Shown: piece by piece, positions 18,108 through 28,700 of the stretch
Layout of the letters: each line of letters begins with the position of its first letter
Position numbering within the stretch: position 1 is the first letter of the stretch
Position numbers and translations under genes: made by a program
The notes under the pieces: generated by a model
What the model saw: the letters and a program-made list of their open reading frames with translations, nothing else
Told to the model about the DNA's origin: nothing
Databases searched by the model: none
Assembly (NCBI GenBank): GCA_964602475.1
Contig: CAZRRN010000004.1
Coordinates: 26,480 to 90,479 of the forward strand
Direction of reading: 5' to 3'
Origin: SZUA-448 sp964602475
Lineage (GTDB): Bacteria; Bacillota; Clostridia; Lachnospirales; Lachnospiraceae
DNA: 64,000 nucleotides

Positions 18108-19511
18108 TTATCTTTCTGCGTCTGCTTCGGTTACAACAACACCAAGCGGTTTCATTTTCCACAGCTTCAGGTATTCAAGCTCCGCTTCAATCTGGGAATA
18201 CGTTGTCTTGTCCTGCTGTTCCATAAGAATCACCGCATCTGCTTTCTGAACCTGCTCCGCTGCTTCTGACTGTGATAAGATATTTCCGGCAGTAAAAAGC
18301 TGGTACCCTTCCTTGGTTCCTGCAAGCTCTGTATATTTTTGAATCAATTCCGGATCGGCCGTTCCAATCACTGCTACCTTTTTCTTTGAATCCTTTTCAA
18401 GCATTCCGTCGATTGTACTCCCTAGCAATGCACAGGCACCGGACTGTCCATCTGCTTTCAGACGGATGTCTCCAAGTCTCCAGCACAGTTTATCAATAAA
18501 AAGAAATCTCTTTCTCTTTCTTGCGGAAGGAATCTCTGCAAGCACATTGACCCTCAGGCGGTTCTTTAATTCATTAGAATTAAGAAGCACTCCGGATATA
18601 ACTGCCATGCAGGCATAATAAATGAATCCAAGCAGTACACCGATCACTCCGGCAAGTATCATATATTTGATTGCCTGTTTTAAAATATAAGCGGTTCCTA
18701 TCGTGTATTTGGGCTGGGCACTTTCTTCCCATTCCTTATATTCCGTATTCGCCTCAGCAAGTGTCACCGTCAAATCCGATACATACTGGATATTATTTTT
18801 CTGAGTTGTATCAAGTGTAAAATCCACACTGCTGTATACGGATTCATTAATTACCGAATAGCTGAACTTTCCGATGGATTCTGTAAACTCCTGATACCTC
18901 TGTTCAATACCTTCTCTTACAATATCCATAATTTCCCGGCAATCTTCTTCATCGACACCATAGACCGTCACATTGATTACCGCGGCGCTGTAGTCCACCG
19001 AGCATTTCAGAATCTCGGACAGGTATCGGATTTCACTGACCTGATTTGTGTTCTCCAAAACATACTGGTACAGCTCCCCGCGAGAAATATATCTGCTGTA
19101 TGCTGCCAGCAGCCGATATGTAATATCTGTATTCTGATAAGTCATATCCGGCATAATCTGATACTCCGAATCAATATAAACACTGAATGAACCGATATAT
19201 TCATTCATGGGATCAATCTTCATTAAAACGGATTTCTCATTATATTCTGTCTGACGCTTACTGTTGGTTTCGATGTTCTCCATCGTCGTCTTAAGTGTCT
19301 TTCCAACCGCATTATAATTATCCAGTTCAATCTGGTACTGTGACTGAGCCTTCTGCGTTGCATCATCATTAAGCTGTACCTTGATCGTTCCGTACAGAGA
19401 ATAGGCTGCTCCGAGTAAAGCAATTACAATTCCGATCTGGATGACTCTTCTCCATTGCTTCAGCGCATAATATAATACAAAACGTATATTAATTTCCCGT
19501 TCTTCCTCCAT
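18108..19511 (-). CDS. Wzz/YveK-type polysaccharide co-polymerase with P-loop-less kinase-like tail
   Basis: This is a 467-residue protein. Membrane helices at about 23-45 and 270-300 bracket a long, partly coiled extracytoplasmic region, the layout of chain-length determinant proteins. The cytoplasmic C-terminal part (about 370-467) resembles the end of a bacterial tyrosine kinase: strand VAVIGTADPE, then ADAVILMEQQDKTTY and LGVVVTEAD. The glycine-rich Walker A is missing, so ATP binding is unlikely. It has its own promoter and terminator, i.e. a single-gene unit. It probably controls the length or export of a surface polysaccharide. The neighbouring c-di-GMP genes and rfbB suggest a shared exopolysaccharide theme. 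Confidence 0.83.
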   Translation of the reverse strand: MEEEREINIRFVLYYALKQWRRVIQIGIVIALLGAAYSLYGTIKVQLNDDATQKAQSQYQIELDNYNAVGKTLKTTMENIETNSKRQTEYNEKSVLMKIDPMNEYIGSFSVYIDSEYQIMPDMTYQNTDITYRLLAAYSRYISRGELYQYVLENTNQVSEIRYLSEILKCSVDYSAAVINVTVYGVDEEDCREIMDIVREGIEQRYQEFTESIGKFSYSVINESVYSSVDFTLDTTQKNNIQYVSDLTVTLAEANTEYKEWEESAQPKYTIGTAYILKQAIKYMILAGVIGVLLGFIYYACMAVISGVLLNSNELKNRLRVNVLAEIPSARKRKRFLFIDKLCWRLGDIRLKADGQSGACALLGSTIDGMLEKDSKKKVAVIGTADPELIQKYTELAGTKEGYQLFTAGNILSQSEAAEQVQKADAVILMEQQDKTTYSQIEAELEYLKLWKMKPLGVVVTEADAER

Positions 19512-19551
19512 AGTATCCCCCCGTGTTCATTTGTTATCCGGCACGGCTTTC

Positions 19552-19580
19552 AGTATATCGGATTCATAAAATGTTGTCAA
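19552..19580 (-). promoter_or_regulatory. Predicted strong sigma-A promoter for the Wzz-like gene
   Basis: Minus-strand TTGACA (19575-19580) and TATACT (19552-19557) have exact 17-base spacing. The -35 overlaps the last codons of the upstream ABC permease gene. Confidence 0.8.
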
Positions 19581-21166
19581 CCGATTTTCATCAGATCCTT
19601 CTTCCCCAGTCCGGCATACAAGCCAAAGGACACCGTCAGTAAAACAACAAGAAGAACTGCCATAACAAGGGGTTTTGTTTCATCCTTTACCATCAAAACA
19701 GCCACAATCGGAAGAATAACGCTGATAACATCAACCAGCATTGAAAGAAATGCAGAGGCGCTCTGCTTTACCACGGAGACTTCATTTTCCCAGTTAAATA
19801 CCGGAATCTTCAGATTAATGTAGAGTCCGGCAAGTGAAGAAAAAAGAATATATGCAGCAGGAATCAATACCAGAAGCAGTCCCGTAATAAAATCCGGTCT
19901 AAGCGCAATCAGTCCGAAAACAACTGCAATAATATAGAACGGTGCTGCAATGGTCAGGTTAAGCAGCAGCTTACCGGTCAGTATATCACGGCTGCGAACC
20001 GGAAGCGTCTTCATGATCCACCATTCCTTTCCTTCCATGGAAATCGAGCATGCCGTAGTCGGCATCAGTGTTGCCATCATGGCAAGAGCAAGGGGAAACA
20101 GGCTTTCTACAATTCCCGGAAGACCAAGCAGTGTATCCAGCTTATCAGTTCCGACTATAAGCAGTGCTATGGAAGCAACCGCCATCATTATATATCCGAT
20201 GGAAGTATTACTCACGTAGATTCCTGAAGCAAAATACCGCTTAACCTCTCGTTTCCAAAGTGATTTCAGCTGTGAGCTAGCAGCAAGCTCCTGCATTTTA
20301 TAGTTATTCTTTGCAGCGGTTGCGTTAAGTGCGGAACAGATTGATTCGAATCTCCACTGTAGGAGTACAATGACAGCAAGAAAAATTCCGACAGAGACAG
20401 CCAGAAGCAGAAGGAGCTGCAGGATGCTATGATTAACGGTTGCATTATTAAACCAGAGTGCAGGCGGATACAGCATTCCTATTTTCTCGCCAATCGTGGC
20501 TCCAAGGTTCTCAAGTACCTCCTTGCTCATGCTTTCCGCCTGTCCCGCAATACTGTATTCCAGAAATATGATTCCTGCTACAGACAATAAGGTCAGCAGC
20601 GCATACGCAATGCTTTTATGCTTCATTCTGGAGCTAACGGCCGTAACCAATGCTCCGATTGCTGTTGCCACCGTAATCGGAAGCAATGGAAGAACCAGAA
20701 TTCCGATGATCCCATACAGATAGAATTCAACTGACGGTTTTAGATTCACGGCATAGACAATCATTCCCGGAAGCATAACCAGAAACGCAATAATCAGATC
20801 CGATACATACATATACAGAAACCTGCTCACGACAATCGCTGTTTGTGAAAGCGGAAGTGAAGACAACACCTCAAAGGATTTTGTTTGAAAAATGATGCTT
20901 CCTGCCTTGAAGATGGAAAAGAACAATATGACAACCCCTGTGATCATAAACAGATACATCGGAATAATCCCTGTAAGATTTACGGTAGCAAGGCCCATCG
21001 AGAGCGCAGTCACATAGAAAACCAGTATTCCCGCAAGCATGACATAAACCAGAAGCATTCCGGTCTGCCGGTTTTTCATCTTGGTATCCTTTGTAAACCG
21101 TATTTCATTCAGCCGAAACAGATTGCAGCTCTGAACCTTCGTCAAACGTAGTATTTGTCTTATCAT
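19577..21166 (-). CDS. ABC-2-like exporter permease
   Basis: This is a 529-residue membrane protein with about twelve hydrophobic segments in two similar halves, the architecture of large ABC-2-type permeases that work with a single ATPase. The N-terminal cytoplasmic part is short and basic. The paired ATPase gene lies 16 bases upstream. It probably exports a small molecule, peptide or lipid; no substrate clue is visible. The ATG start has AGAGGCTGGTT upstream. Confidence 0.82.
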   Translation of the reverse strand: MIRQILRLTKVQSCNLFRLNEIRFTKDTKMKNRQTGMLLVYVMLAGILVFYVTALSMGLATVNLTGIIPMYLFMITGVVILFFSIFKAGSIIFQTKSFEVLSSLPLSQTAIVVSRFLYMYVSDLIIAFLVMLPGMIVYAVNLKPSVEFYLYGIIGILVLPLLPITVATAIGALVTAVSSRMKHKSIAYALLTLLSVAGIIFLEYSIAGQAESMSKEVLENLGATIGEKIGMLYPPALWFNNATVNHSILQLLLLLAVSVGIFLAVIVLLQWRFESICSALNATAAKNNYKMQELAASSQLKSLWKREVKRYFASGIYVSNTSIGYIMMAVASIALLIVGTDKLDTLLGLPGIVESLFPLALAMMATLMPTTACSISMEGKEWWIMKTLPVRSRDILTGKLLLNLTIAAPFYIIAVVFGLIALRPDFITGLLLVLIPAAYILFSSLAGLYINLKIPVFNWENEVSVVKQSASAFLSMLVDVISVILPIVAVLMVKDETKPLVMAVLLVVLLTVSFGLYAGLGKKDLMKIG

Positions 21167-21181
21167 AACCAGCCTCTTTTC

Positions 21182-21892
21182 CTATCTCGTTGTTGCTTCC
21201 ATGAACGCATCCTCAAGTGACCGGTTTCCGACCATTTCCTGCATCGTTCCTGATTCTACAAGTTCTCCGTTCTTAATGATTGCAACTTTATTACACAGCT
21301 TCTCTGCAACATCCAGAACATGTGTAGAAAAGAAAATTGCACTTCCCTGTTCACACAGTTCATGCATTTTATTTTTTAATTTTAGTGCAGCAGTCGGATC
21401 AAGCCCCACAAAAGGCTCATCCAGAATCAGAAGCTTCGGACAATGAATCAGCGCACTGATCAGTGCAAGCTTCTGCTTCATGCCATGGGAATAAGAGGAA
21501 ACCAGATCTCCGAGAGAAGAGGTTAATTCAAAATCCTCTGCTTCCAGGCGAATTCTTTTTTCGCGGTCTTCCTTAGACAGTTCAAAAATATCTGCTATAA
21601 AATTGAGGTATTGAATTCCGGTCAGATATTCATAAATATCCGGATTATCGGGAATATAGGCCAGTTTACGTTTACAGCCAATCGGGTCATTTTTAATCGA
21701 GCTGCCGTCTATCATTATCTCTCCGCTGTCGAAATCATGAATTCCGACAACACATTTTATCGTTGTTGTTTTACCGGCTCCGTTATGACCGATAAATCCG
21801 AAAATATCTCCTGCGTCAACCGACAGACTTAAATTATTTACTGCAGTCTTTCCTCCGGCATAGGTCTTGGTTAGATTTTTAATATCCAGCAT
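21182..21892 (-). CDS. ABC transporter ATP-binding protein
   Basis: This is a 236-residue ABC ATPase with Walker A GHNGAGKTT, a variant signature SYSHGMKQKLAL, Walker B LLILDEPFVGLDP and H-loop STHVLD. The SHGMKQK signature is typical of ABC-2 exporter ATPases. It starts at an ATG behind GGAGGAATAT and is co-transcribed with the permease gene that follows. The promoter region carries an unusual pair of repeats (see 21970-22010). Confidence 0.93.
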   Translation of the reverse strand: MLDIKNLTKTYAGGKTAVNNLSLSVDAGDIFGFIGHNGAGKTTTIKCVVGIHDFDSGEIMIDGSSIKNDPIGCKRKLAYIPDNPDIYEYLTGIQYLNFIADIFELSKEDREKRIRLEAEDFELTSSLGDLVSSYSHGMKQKLALISALIHCPKLLILDEPFVGLDPTAALKLKNKMHELCEQGSAIFFSTHVLDVAEKLCNKVAIIKNGELVESGTMQEMVGNRSLEDAFMEATTR

Positions 21893-21950
21893 ACATATTC
21901 CTCCGTATCTTTGTCACACTTTTATGAAATGACCGAAAATTCATTTCCAC

Positions 21951-21980
21951 AATATAGCACAGTCCAGACTTTACCGTCAA
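21951..21980 (-). promoter_or_regulatory. Predicted sigma-A promoter for the ABC exporter
   Basis: Minus-strand TTGACG (21975-21980) and TATATT (21951-21956) are spaced by 18 bases. Confidence 0.6.
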
Positions 21981-22010
21981 CATTTACCGTATTAGTCGTT
22001 GTCAATACGG
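21970..22010. promoter_or_regulatory. Possible operator: palindrome plus direct repeat upstream of the ABC exporter
   Basis: CCGTATT and AATACGG form a perfect 7-bp inverted repeat with a 10-base spacer (21987-22010). Next to it an 8-base word (ACGGTAAA on the minus strand) occurs twice, 13 bases apart (21970-21977 and 21983-21990). The direct repeat overlaps the -35. There is no T-run, so it is more like a regulator site than an addA terminator. Confidence 0.5.
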
Positions 22011-22086
22011 ATGATTTCGTCATTAATAAGCATTAAGACTGCCTGTATCCGTTTCTCTCCGAAGTCGTGTCGGGTTTATGCCCTGT

Positions 22087-25000
22087 TTATTCTATAGGAA
22101 TCACGGACTCGTCATGAAATGCATAAATCAGCTTCTCCTTCACTTTCTTTCCTGTAATCTGCTCCAAAGCTTTCGCATAATAGCGGAGCTGTTCACTGTA
22201 TCTTCGAGAAAGCTCAGCGCCGTTAGCTCTGTCGGTTTTATAATCTGCAAGTATCAGTTCTCCGTCCTCTTCAAAATACAGGTCAATAATTCCCTGAATA
22301 AGAATAAGCTCCTCCCCATCTTTTGGCTGCTTTTCTGTGCAGCACAGCTCTCCCGTGTCAAAATCAATTACACTTTCCGGAAGTCCGAGTACAAACGGCT
22401 GTTCCCGGTGCAGTAAGCACTTCTGTTCTGCCGTACGCATCCGTTCTGCCAGAGAGCTGTTAAGGAATGAAGAAATCTTAGCTGCACTCAGCAGTTTTTT
22501 TTCTTCTTCTTTTATCTTCCCTGTCTTAACCAGCAGCTCAAAAAATTCTTCCGTTTCCTGTTCTGTTCGAATTTCATTAATCGGGAGCCGTTCGAGAACC
22601 TCATGGTACAAGGTTCCTCGTTCACTGCCCACATTTTTATCCTTTTCCTTATTTCTTTCTGCTTGTTCTGACCGGAACATCGGAATACCTTCCTCCGGTT
22701 CCTGCTGCTCTGCTGCCTCCATTGCACGATGCTTTAGTTCCGATACCGAGAATTTCATCGGACGCCGCACCGACCTCGCATATGGGTACTGAAATTCAAT
22801 GCAGTCTCGAAGTCCCTGATACTCCGGCATTTCTTCGCCCTGCCATGCAGCATTACTGTCTTTTTTTGTTTCTGCTCTGTAAATCAAAGAAAAAAGCTGT
22901 TCTTTTTCTTCCGCTTCGCGGCTGTTCTGTTCCGCTTCTTCCGGTGTTGGGGTGTAAGCCGATACCGGAAGAACCTTCCATAGTACATCATTTCCGGTTG
23001 TTATGGAAGGAAGGCATACCGTAAACTCTTTGTTCATCTCCGGTTCAGTCGCAACAGAAACATCATGAAGCACTGCTCCTACTATCAAGTCTAAATATGC
23101 TCCTGCTTTTCCAAGCTGAAGGTAATCCATCCGTGCTTCTCCATCCATGCAGGAATTCATCAGCTTTACCGGATCCTTACTGCTTCCGACCAATATAATC
23201 TTTTCTCTTGCGCGTGTCATTGCAACATAAAGAACTCTCAGCTCTTCCGCAATATCCTCATGCTTTAAAGAGTTTTTTATCAGCTGTTTCGGGAGTGTTG
23301 CAATCTTCGTTCGAAGTTCTCCGTCAATACTGTCCGGTCCCATTCCAAAATCCGGATGCAGCACCAGCGGTACTGCAGAATCTGAGTGATTAAAGCGTTT
23401 TCCGAGTGCCGGCAGAAGAACAATCGGAAATTCCAGTCCCTTGCTTCTGTGTATGCTCATAACACGAACCGATTGATTCCCGGTATCCGGAACCGCTTCT
23501 CCGTAGTCAATTCCATGTTCCAGTATTCGTTCTATATACCGGATAAAATGAAACAGTCCGTGGTAGCTTGTATTCTCATACATCGCCGCCTGTTGCAGCA
23601 GAAAATCCAGGTTTGCCGTCCTGCGTTCTCCCGCAGGAAAGGCCGACATTAATTCGTAAAAACCGGTTTTCTGATAGATTGTCCGCAGCAGATCTGTTGT
23701 TCCAAGATACCGCTCGCGTTCTCTTAATTCGTCGTATTCCTTAATAAATCGTTTCAGCTTTCCTCCATACTCCGATTCTGTATGCTTTCTCAGTGTTTCA
23801 TAAATGCTACAGTCGAACTCTCTGATCTTCGCAAGCTCATCATTGGTCATTCCGACCATCGGAGAAAGAAGAACCGCCGTCAAAGGAATGTCCTGCCTTG
23901 GATTATCCAGTATTTTCAAATAATTTAGTATGGTTTTTACTTCACCGGCTTCAAAAAAGCCGCTCTGCGTATCCGAGCGTACCGGAATCCCTGCTTCTGT
24001 CAGAACCGTAACTACAACCTCCGCCATACCCTTCATGGAACGCAGAAGAATTACAATGTCTCCATAACCTGCACGGCGTTCTTTCCCATTCTCGGTAATC
24101 AGCAGTCCGTTTTTCTGATCCGTCAGCTGGCGGATTCTATTCACACAGGCATACGCTTCCGCACGTTTGCTGTCATGCTCTCCGGTTCCGTCTTCCTCAT
24201 CTTCATTTCCTACAAGGATCAGTTCCGGAAGATACGGTGAATCTATTCCCTGAACATTTTGATAAACCGGTCCTGCAAATAATGCTGCATTCCGGTCATA
24301 TTCGATACGTCCGAAATCACGGTGCATACACCACTCAAAAACGGTGTTAACGGCATCAAGTACCTCTATACGGCTTCGAAAATTCATATGAAGATCAATT
24401 TTTTGACATCTGCCCTCATTAGGATTATACTGTTCGTATTTTTCCATGAACAGCTCCGGCCGCGCCAGACGAAACCTATAAATACTTTGCTTAACATCCC
24501 CTACCATGAAGACATTCGGCGGTTCTGTCTGATCATTTCCCCTTGCAATGGCATTCAACAGTGTTTCCTGCACAAGATTGCTATCCTGATATTCATCAAT
24601 CATAATCTGTGCATATTTTTCCCGCAAATCTGCAGCAGCACGGGAGGGAATCCGCTTCCCATCTGATTCCTCTAACAGGATTGCAAGCGCATAATGCTCC
24701 AAATCCCCGAAATCCAAAAGATTTTTTTCTTCCTTTGCTTCATGATATTTTTCTATAAATCGAAGCGCTATAGAAACCAGAACCTGCATCGGTTTTCGAA
24801 CAAGCTTCAGGTCGGCAAGCATATCTTCCTGTGGCTGAAAATAATAATAATCCGTAAGATTCTTAATGCTCTTTTTATATTCCTCTCTGAGAGCCCTGAC
24901 ACGGTCCTTTATTCTCTCGTTTGTCGACTGATCCGGTTTTCCAGACAAACGGACAAGGCTGAACTCCTTCAGGGCGTTCGCGTATCGTTCATAACCTTCC

Positions 25001-25791
25001 AATCCGCGTAGCTGCTCCAATGCTTCTATGTCTGAGCTGATTGTCTTGCTGTAAGCAAGCGGTCCTTCCGGAGCAAAGCACAGTTCCTGTGCTTTGTGTG
25101 CTTTTTGCTCTGCTGCGTTCAGTACATTTACCGTATCCTTTTCTATCTCGTGGATGATATCGCTCTGTAAAAAATCATCTATCGTATCATATCGAAATTT
25201 TTCGTCCTGTTCCTTTAACCATTCCTCCGGCCACGGATAGCTCTCGGAAAATCTCCAGAGTCCAAGAACATATTCCTCAAGTCGTGCATCAGTTTTTCCA
25301 TCCGCATAGGTCTCCGCAAACCGAAGAAACTCTTCGTTGCCTTCTTCGTATAATTCCTCCAGCAGCTCACTCATGACGTCGGAACGCAAAAGCTCCATTT
25401 CTGTCTCATCTCCGATTCGAAAACCGGGATCCAGATGAATCACATGAAAATATTCTCTTACCACCTGCATGCAAAAGCTGTCAATTGTAGTAATGGTCGC
25501 TGTTCGAAGCAGTGCCTGCTGCCGCTGGAGCAGTTCATTTTCCGGATTTTCTTCAATACGCAGGGTAAGCTGCTCGCCGATTCGTTCCCGCATCTCGGCG
25601 GCTGCAGCCTTTGTAAAGGTCACCACAAGAAGCCTGTCGATATCAAGCGGATGAGCTCCCTCGGTAATTAAAGAAAGAATACGTTCCACCAGAACCGCAG
25701 TTTTCCCGGATCCTGCAGCAGCGGACACTAAAAGACTGCAGTTTCTTAGATCAATCACTTTTTGTTGTTCGTTCGTCCAATTTCTCCCCAT
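22087..25791 (-). CDS. addA: ATP-dependent helicase/nuclease subunit A
   Basis: This is a 1234-residue UvrD-type helicase with a C-terminal RecB-family nuclease. Walker A is SAAAGSGKTAVLVERI near residue 30, Walker B region MIDEYQDSN, motif III GDVKQSIYRFR, and helicase motifs V-VI MSIHRSKGLEFP and LYVAMTRA. The nuclease has GIIDLYFEEDGE and LADYKTDR near the end. With AddB it processes double-strand breaks to recombinogenic 3' ends and regulates at Chi. It overlaps addB by 37 bases and has GGAGGAG before the ATG. Length is typical. Confidence 0.97.
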   Translation of the reverse strand: MGRNWTNEQQKVIDLRNCSLLVSAAAGSGKTAVLVERILSLITEGAHPLDIDRLLVVTFTKAAAAEMRERIGEQLTLRIEENPENELLQRQQALLRTATITTIDSFCMQVVREYFHVIHLDPGFRIGDETEMELLRSDVMSELLEELYEEGNEEFLRFAETYADGKTDARLEEYVLGLWRFSESYPWPEEWLKEQDEKFRYDTIDDFLQSDIIHEIEKDTVNVLNAAEQKAHKAQELCFAPEGPLAYSKTISSDIEALEQLRGLEGYERYANALKEFSLVRLSGKPDQSTNERIKDRVRALREEYKKSIKNLTDYYYFQPQEDMLADLKLVRKPMQVLVSIALRFIEKYHEAKEEKNLLDFGDLEHYALAILLEESDGKRIPSRAAADLREKYAQIMIDEYQDSNLVQETLLNAIARGNDQTEPPNVFMVGDVKQSIYRFRLARPELFMEKYEQYNPNEGRCQKIDLHMNFRSRIEVLDAVNTVFEWCMHRDFGRIEYDRNAALFAGPVYQNVQGIDSPYLPELILVGNEDEEDGTGEHDSKRAEAYACVNRIRQLTDQKNGLLITENGKERRAGYGDIVILLRSMKGMAEVVVTVLTEAGIPVRSDTQSGFFEAGEVKTILNYLKILDNPRQDIPLTAVLLSPMVGMTNDELAKIREFDCSIYETLRKHTESEYGGKLKRFIKEYDELRERERYLGTTDLLRTIYQKTGFYELMSAFPAGERRTANLDFLLQQAAMYENTSYHGLFHFIRYIERILEHGIDYGEAVPDTGNQSVRVMSIHRSKGLEFPIVLLPALGKRFNHSDSAVPLVLHPDFGMGPDSIDGELRTKIATLPKQLIKNSLKHEDIAEELRVLYVAMTRAREKIILVGSSKDPVKLMNSCMDGEARMDYLQLGKAGAYLDLIVGAVLHDVSVATEPEMNKEFTVCLPSITTGNDVLWKVLPVSAYTPTPEEAEQNSREAEEKEQLFSLIYRAETKKDSNAAWQGEEMPEYQGLRDCIEFQYPYARSVRRPMKFSVSELKHRAMEAAEQQEPEEGIPMFRSEQAERNKEKDKNVGSERGTLYHEVLERLPINEIRTEQETEEFFELLVKTGKIKEEEKKLLSAAKISSFLNSSLAERMRTAEQKCLLHREQPFVLGLPESVIDFDTGELCCTEKQPKDGEELILIQGIIDLYFEEDGELILADYKTDRANGAELSRRYSEQLRYYAKALEQITGKKVKEKLIYAFHDESVIPIE

Positions 25792-28700
25792 ATCTCCTCC
25801 GCCGGAAGCTTTTCAATATTTCTGCACTGTTTGCCGGACAGCTCTCCGTAACTGCAGAGCTGTCGGTAGCTGCAGAAATCGCAGGATGTCCTTCCCGCAT
25901 ACCGGCAAGGATTTGCCTGTGCTTCACCGTTCAGTATCTGCCTTCCGAATTCATCCATCAGTCCATAAAGATAAGTGGTCAGTTCTTCCAGCCGTTCTCC
26001 GTCTGTTACGGTTGAGGCTGCGGAAAAAGTTCCGTCTGCCTTTGTTTCTACCGGAATACTATCGGAAACAATTGAAGGTGCAAGACCTGCTGTTTCCGTC
26101 TCTCCCTGCGGTCTGAACCGAATATCCTGCATTCGGATCACCTCCGGCGACTGATTTACCAGCCCGTTCAGACGCAGCATTTTTTTTAAATCCTCCTCTG
26201 CATGTTCAGATTTTTCAACAATCGGATCCTTCAGTCTGTAATAAAAGAGCCCGGCAGGAAACACATTGCTTTCCGGATACACTTCCCGAAACATTGATAA
26301 TGCAGCACCGAGATATACTCCCAGCTGCAGCTGCAGTCCGTGATACAGTTTGTTCAGATCAAACCCCGCATCACCGGACTTATAGTCGATTACCCTGACG
26401 TAGTATTTTCCGTTACTTTCACAAGCATCAATCCGGTCAATTCTGCCTCGCAGCGAGAGGTAACGGCTTGCATAGGTAAAATCCTGTTCAAACCGTTCCG
26501 GTTCAAATGATCCATAACTCAGCTGTTCCCGTATTGTAAGCAGGGTTCTCTGTAAAATACGCTCCACACGGTTGACCAGATATTCATTTCGTTTTGTGCT
26601 TTCCAAAATACCGTTACCGTAATCAGCAGCTGCCTGTTTCACACACTCGGATGCGAGTGTACGCTGTTTTATGATATCGACTGTCTTCCAGCTTTCACCA
26701 AGTGAAACGAGCTTTTTAGAAAACAGCTCCAACGCCTCATGAAATACACTTCCGATATCCGGCATGGTCAGTTTATATTCTTTCCGTTCTTCCAGACGAA
26801 GCCCATAAGTTAGAAAATGTGCCAGTGCACAGGAGGCGTATTTCTCCATTCGTGTAACGCTTCCGGGTAATATCCGACCATAAATCCGTTCTGCATTTTT
26901 CTCAGAAATTCGCTGCTCCGCTGACCGGTAAAACACTGCTTTTGCCAGTTCATTGATTGGTATTTCTCCCATTGTATGAAGCTCTAGGAGCAGCGTAAGG
27001 CGTTCTGACACCTCAGCGCCTTCACGAAACTCACGCATGGTATCAATCAGTGCACTTCTTCCTCCATCGGTTCCAAGCAGGTACTCCGGGGCATGAATGG
27101 ATTCTGCGGGAATGATGGTAAGTTTCGGAAATAATGCACACAACCTTCCGATCAGAAAGGACGGACGTTGTCTTTTTCCCTGAGAATCGTTAGCAGAAAA
27201 ACTGACATAAAGCCGGTCGCACGGCTTAGTCAGGTTCATATACAGATAAAACTCAGCAGTGTAAGCATGCTGCCGCCGTGTCGGAGATAATTCAATCCCA
27301 TGTTCCATAAAGAAGCTTCGGTCTTCATCTGACAAAATACCGCCACCTCCTGTGGCTGCAGGAACAATTCCGTCATTTACACCAAGGAAAAACAGGAACC
27401 GGATTCCTCGCAGTCTTGTTCGTTCAATATCCCCAACGACTATCTGATCTGTTCCCGGAGGAATCAGCCCAACCTTTGCTTCATCAAATCCAGTTTCCAG
27501 AATCTCACGAAACTCACGTACAGACAGTATTTCATCCCCAAGCAGTTCCTCTGCCCGTTCAAAAATCTCATCTGTCAGCCGGTTAATCTGTTCATATTCC
27601 TTAATCAACAGTGCATTTTCCCGTTGTTCGGATAGATTCATTTTATTTGCACAGGCACAATCATCTTCTTCTGTACGCAGCCGGTCAGCCATCTGCCCGA
27701 TCCTGTCACTGATTTGAAAATGCTCCAGATATTCGCGAATTGCTTTGATGCGCTCGGCTACATTGCTTTCTCTGTCGGATAAAATGAAGAGCACCGGAAA
27801 AAGGCTTTCCGTTACCCGGATCCGCAGCTCGTTCAATTTTTCAAGCTGTATCGGATAGGCGGAATGTCTTACTGCAGTCCACTCCGTATCCCAGCGTTTT
27901 TTTCCTCGGATTCCAAAGGCAAGGACATAGTTTTCAAGAAGATCGGTTTCCTCATGAGTCAGTTCGGAAAGTCCGCATTTACACCACCTGAAAACCTGTT
28001 CATATGTAAATCTTCCGTCGGCAAGCTCTAGAAGCGATCTCAGAAGCTCAACAAGCGGATTTGTCAGAATGTTACGTTTACAATCGATGAATCCCGGAAG
28101 CTCTGCACGGTCGAATTCCCGCCGGAGCAGTACCCCGTAAGTTTCGATATCTCCGGTGATAACCGCAATATCACGATACCTGACCCCTTCATGAATCAGG
28201 CGATTCATCTCACAGACTGCATAAAACACTTCTTTCGCAGGATTAACTGCGGAACAGATTCTGATTTCTTCCGTTTCTTCGGTGTAGGGGTTCTGCGGAT
28301 AACGAAAAATGTATTTTTCCAACGTCTGCAGTGCCGGTCTGCCGATAAATCTTCGCGGGCATACAGAAGTCTGTTCCGGCACTGTCACCGGCGCAAGAAG
28401 CTCACAATGAACATGGTCTGCAAGGCGGGTCAGAATATCCATTGTTTTTTTACTTAAGAAAAACAGCTGGTGTTCCTTCTGTCGTTTCAAAAGAACTGCA
28501 GGATCCATTGTTACCGTAACAGACACGCTCTCCGAGTATTTCATCAGTGCTTCCAGCAGCTGGTACTGAGACGGCGTAAACCCGGTAAATCCATCAAGAA
28601 CAACTACAGCACCACGAAGAAGCTTTGATTTTTCGACTTCCCTGCTTAACAAATCATATATTTCTTCTGCAGTGATGTATTTTTTACTTAAGAATTCACG

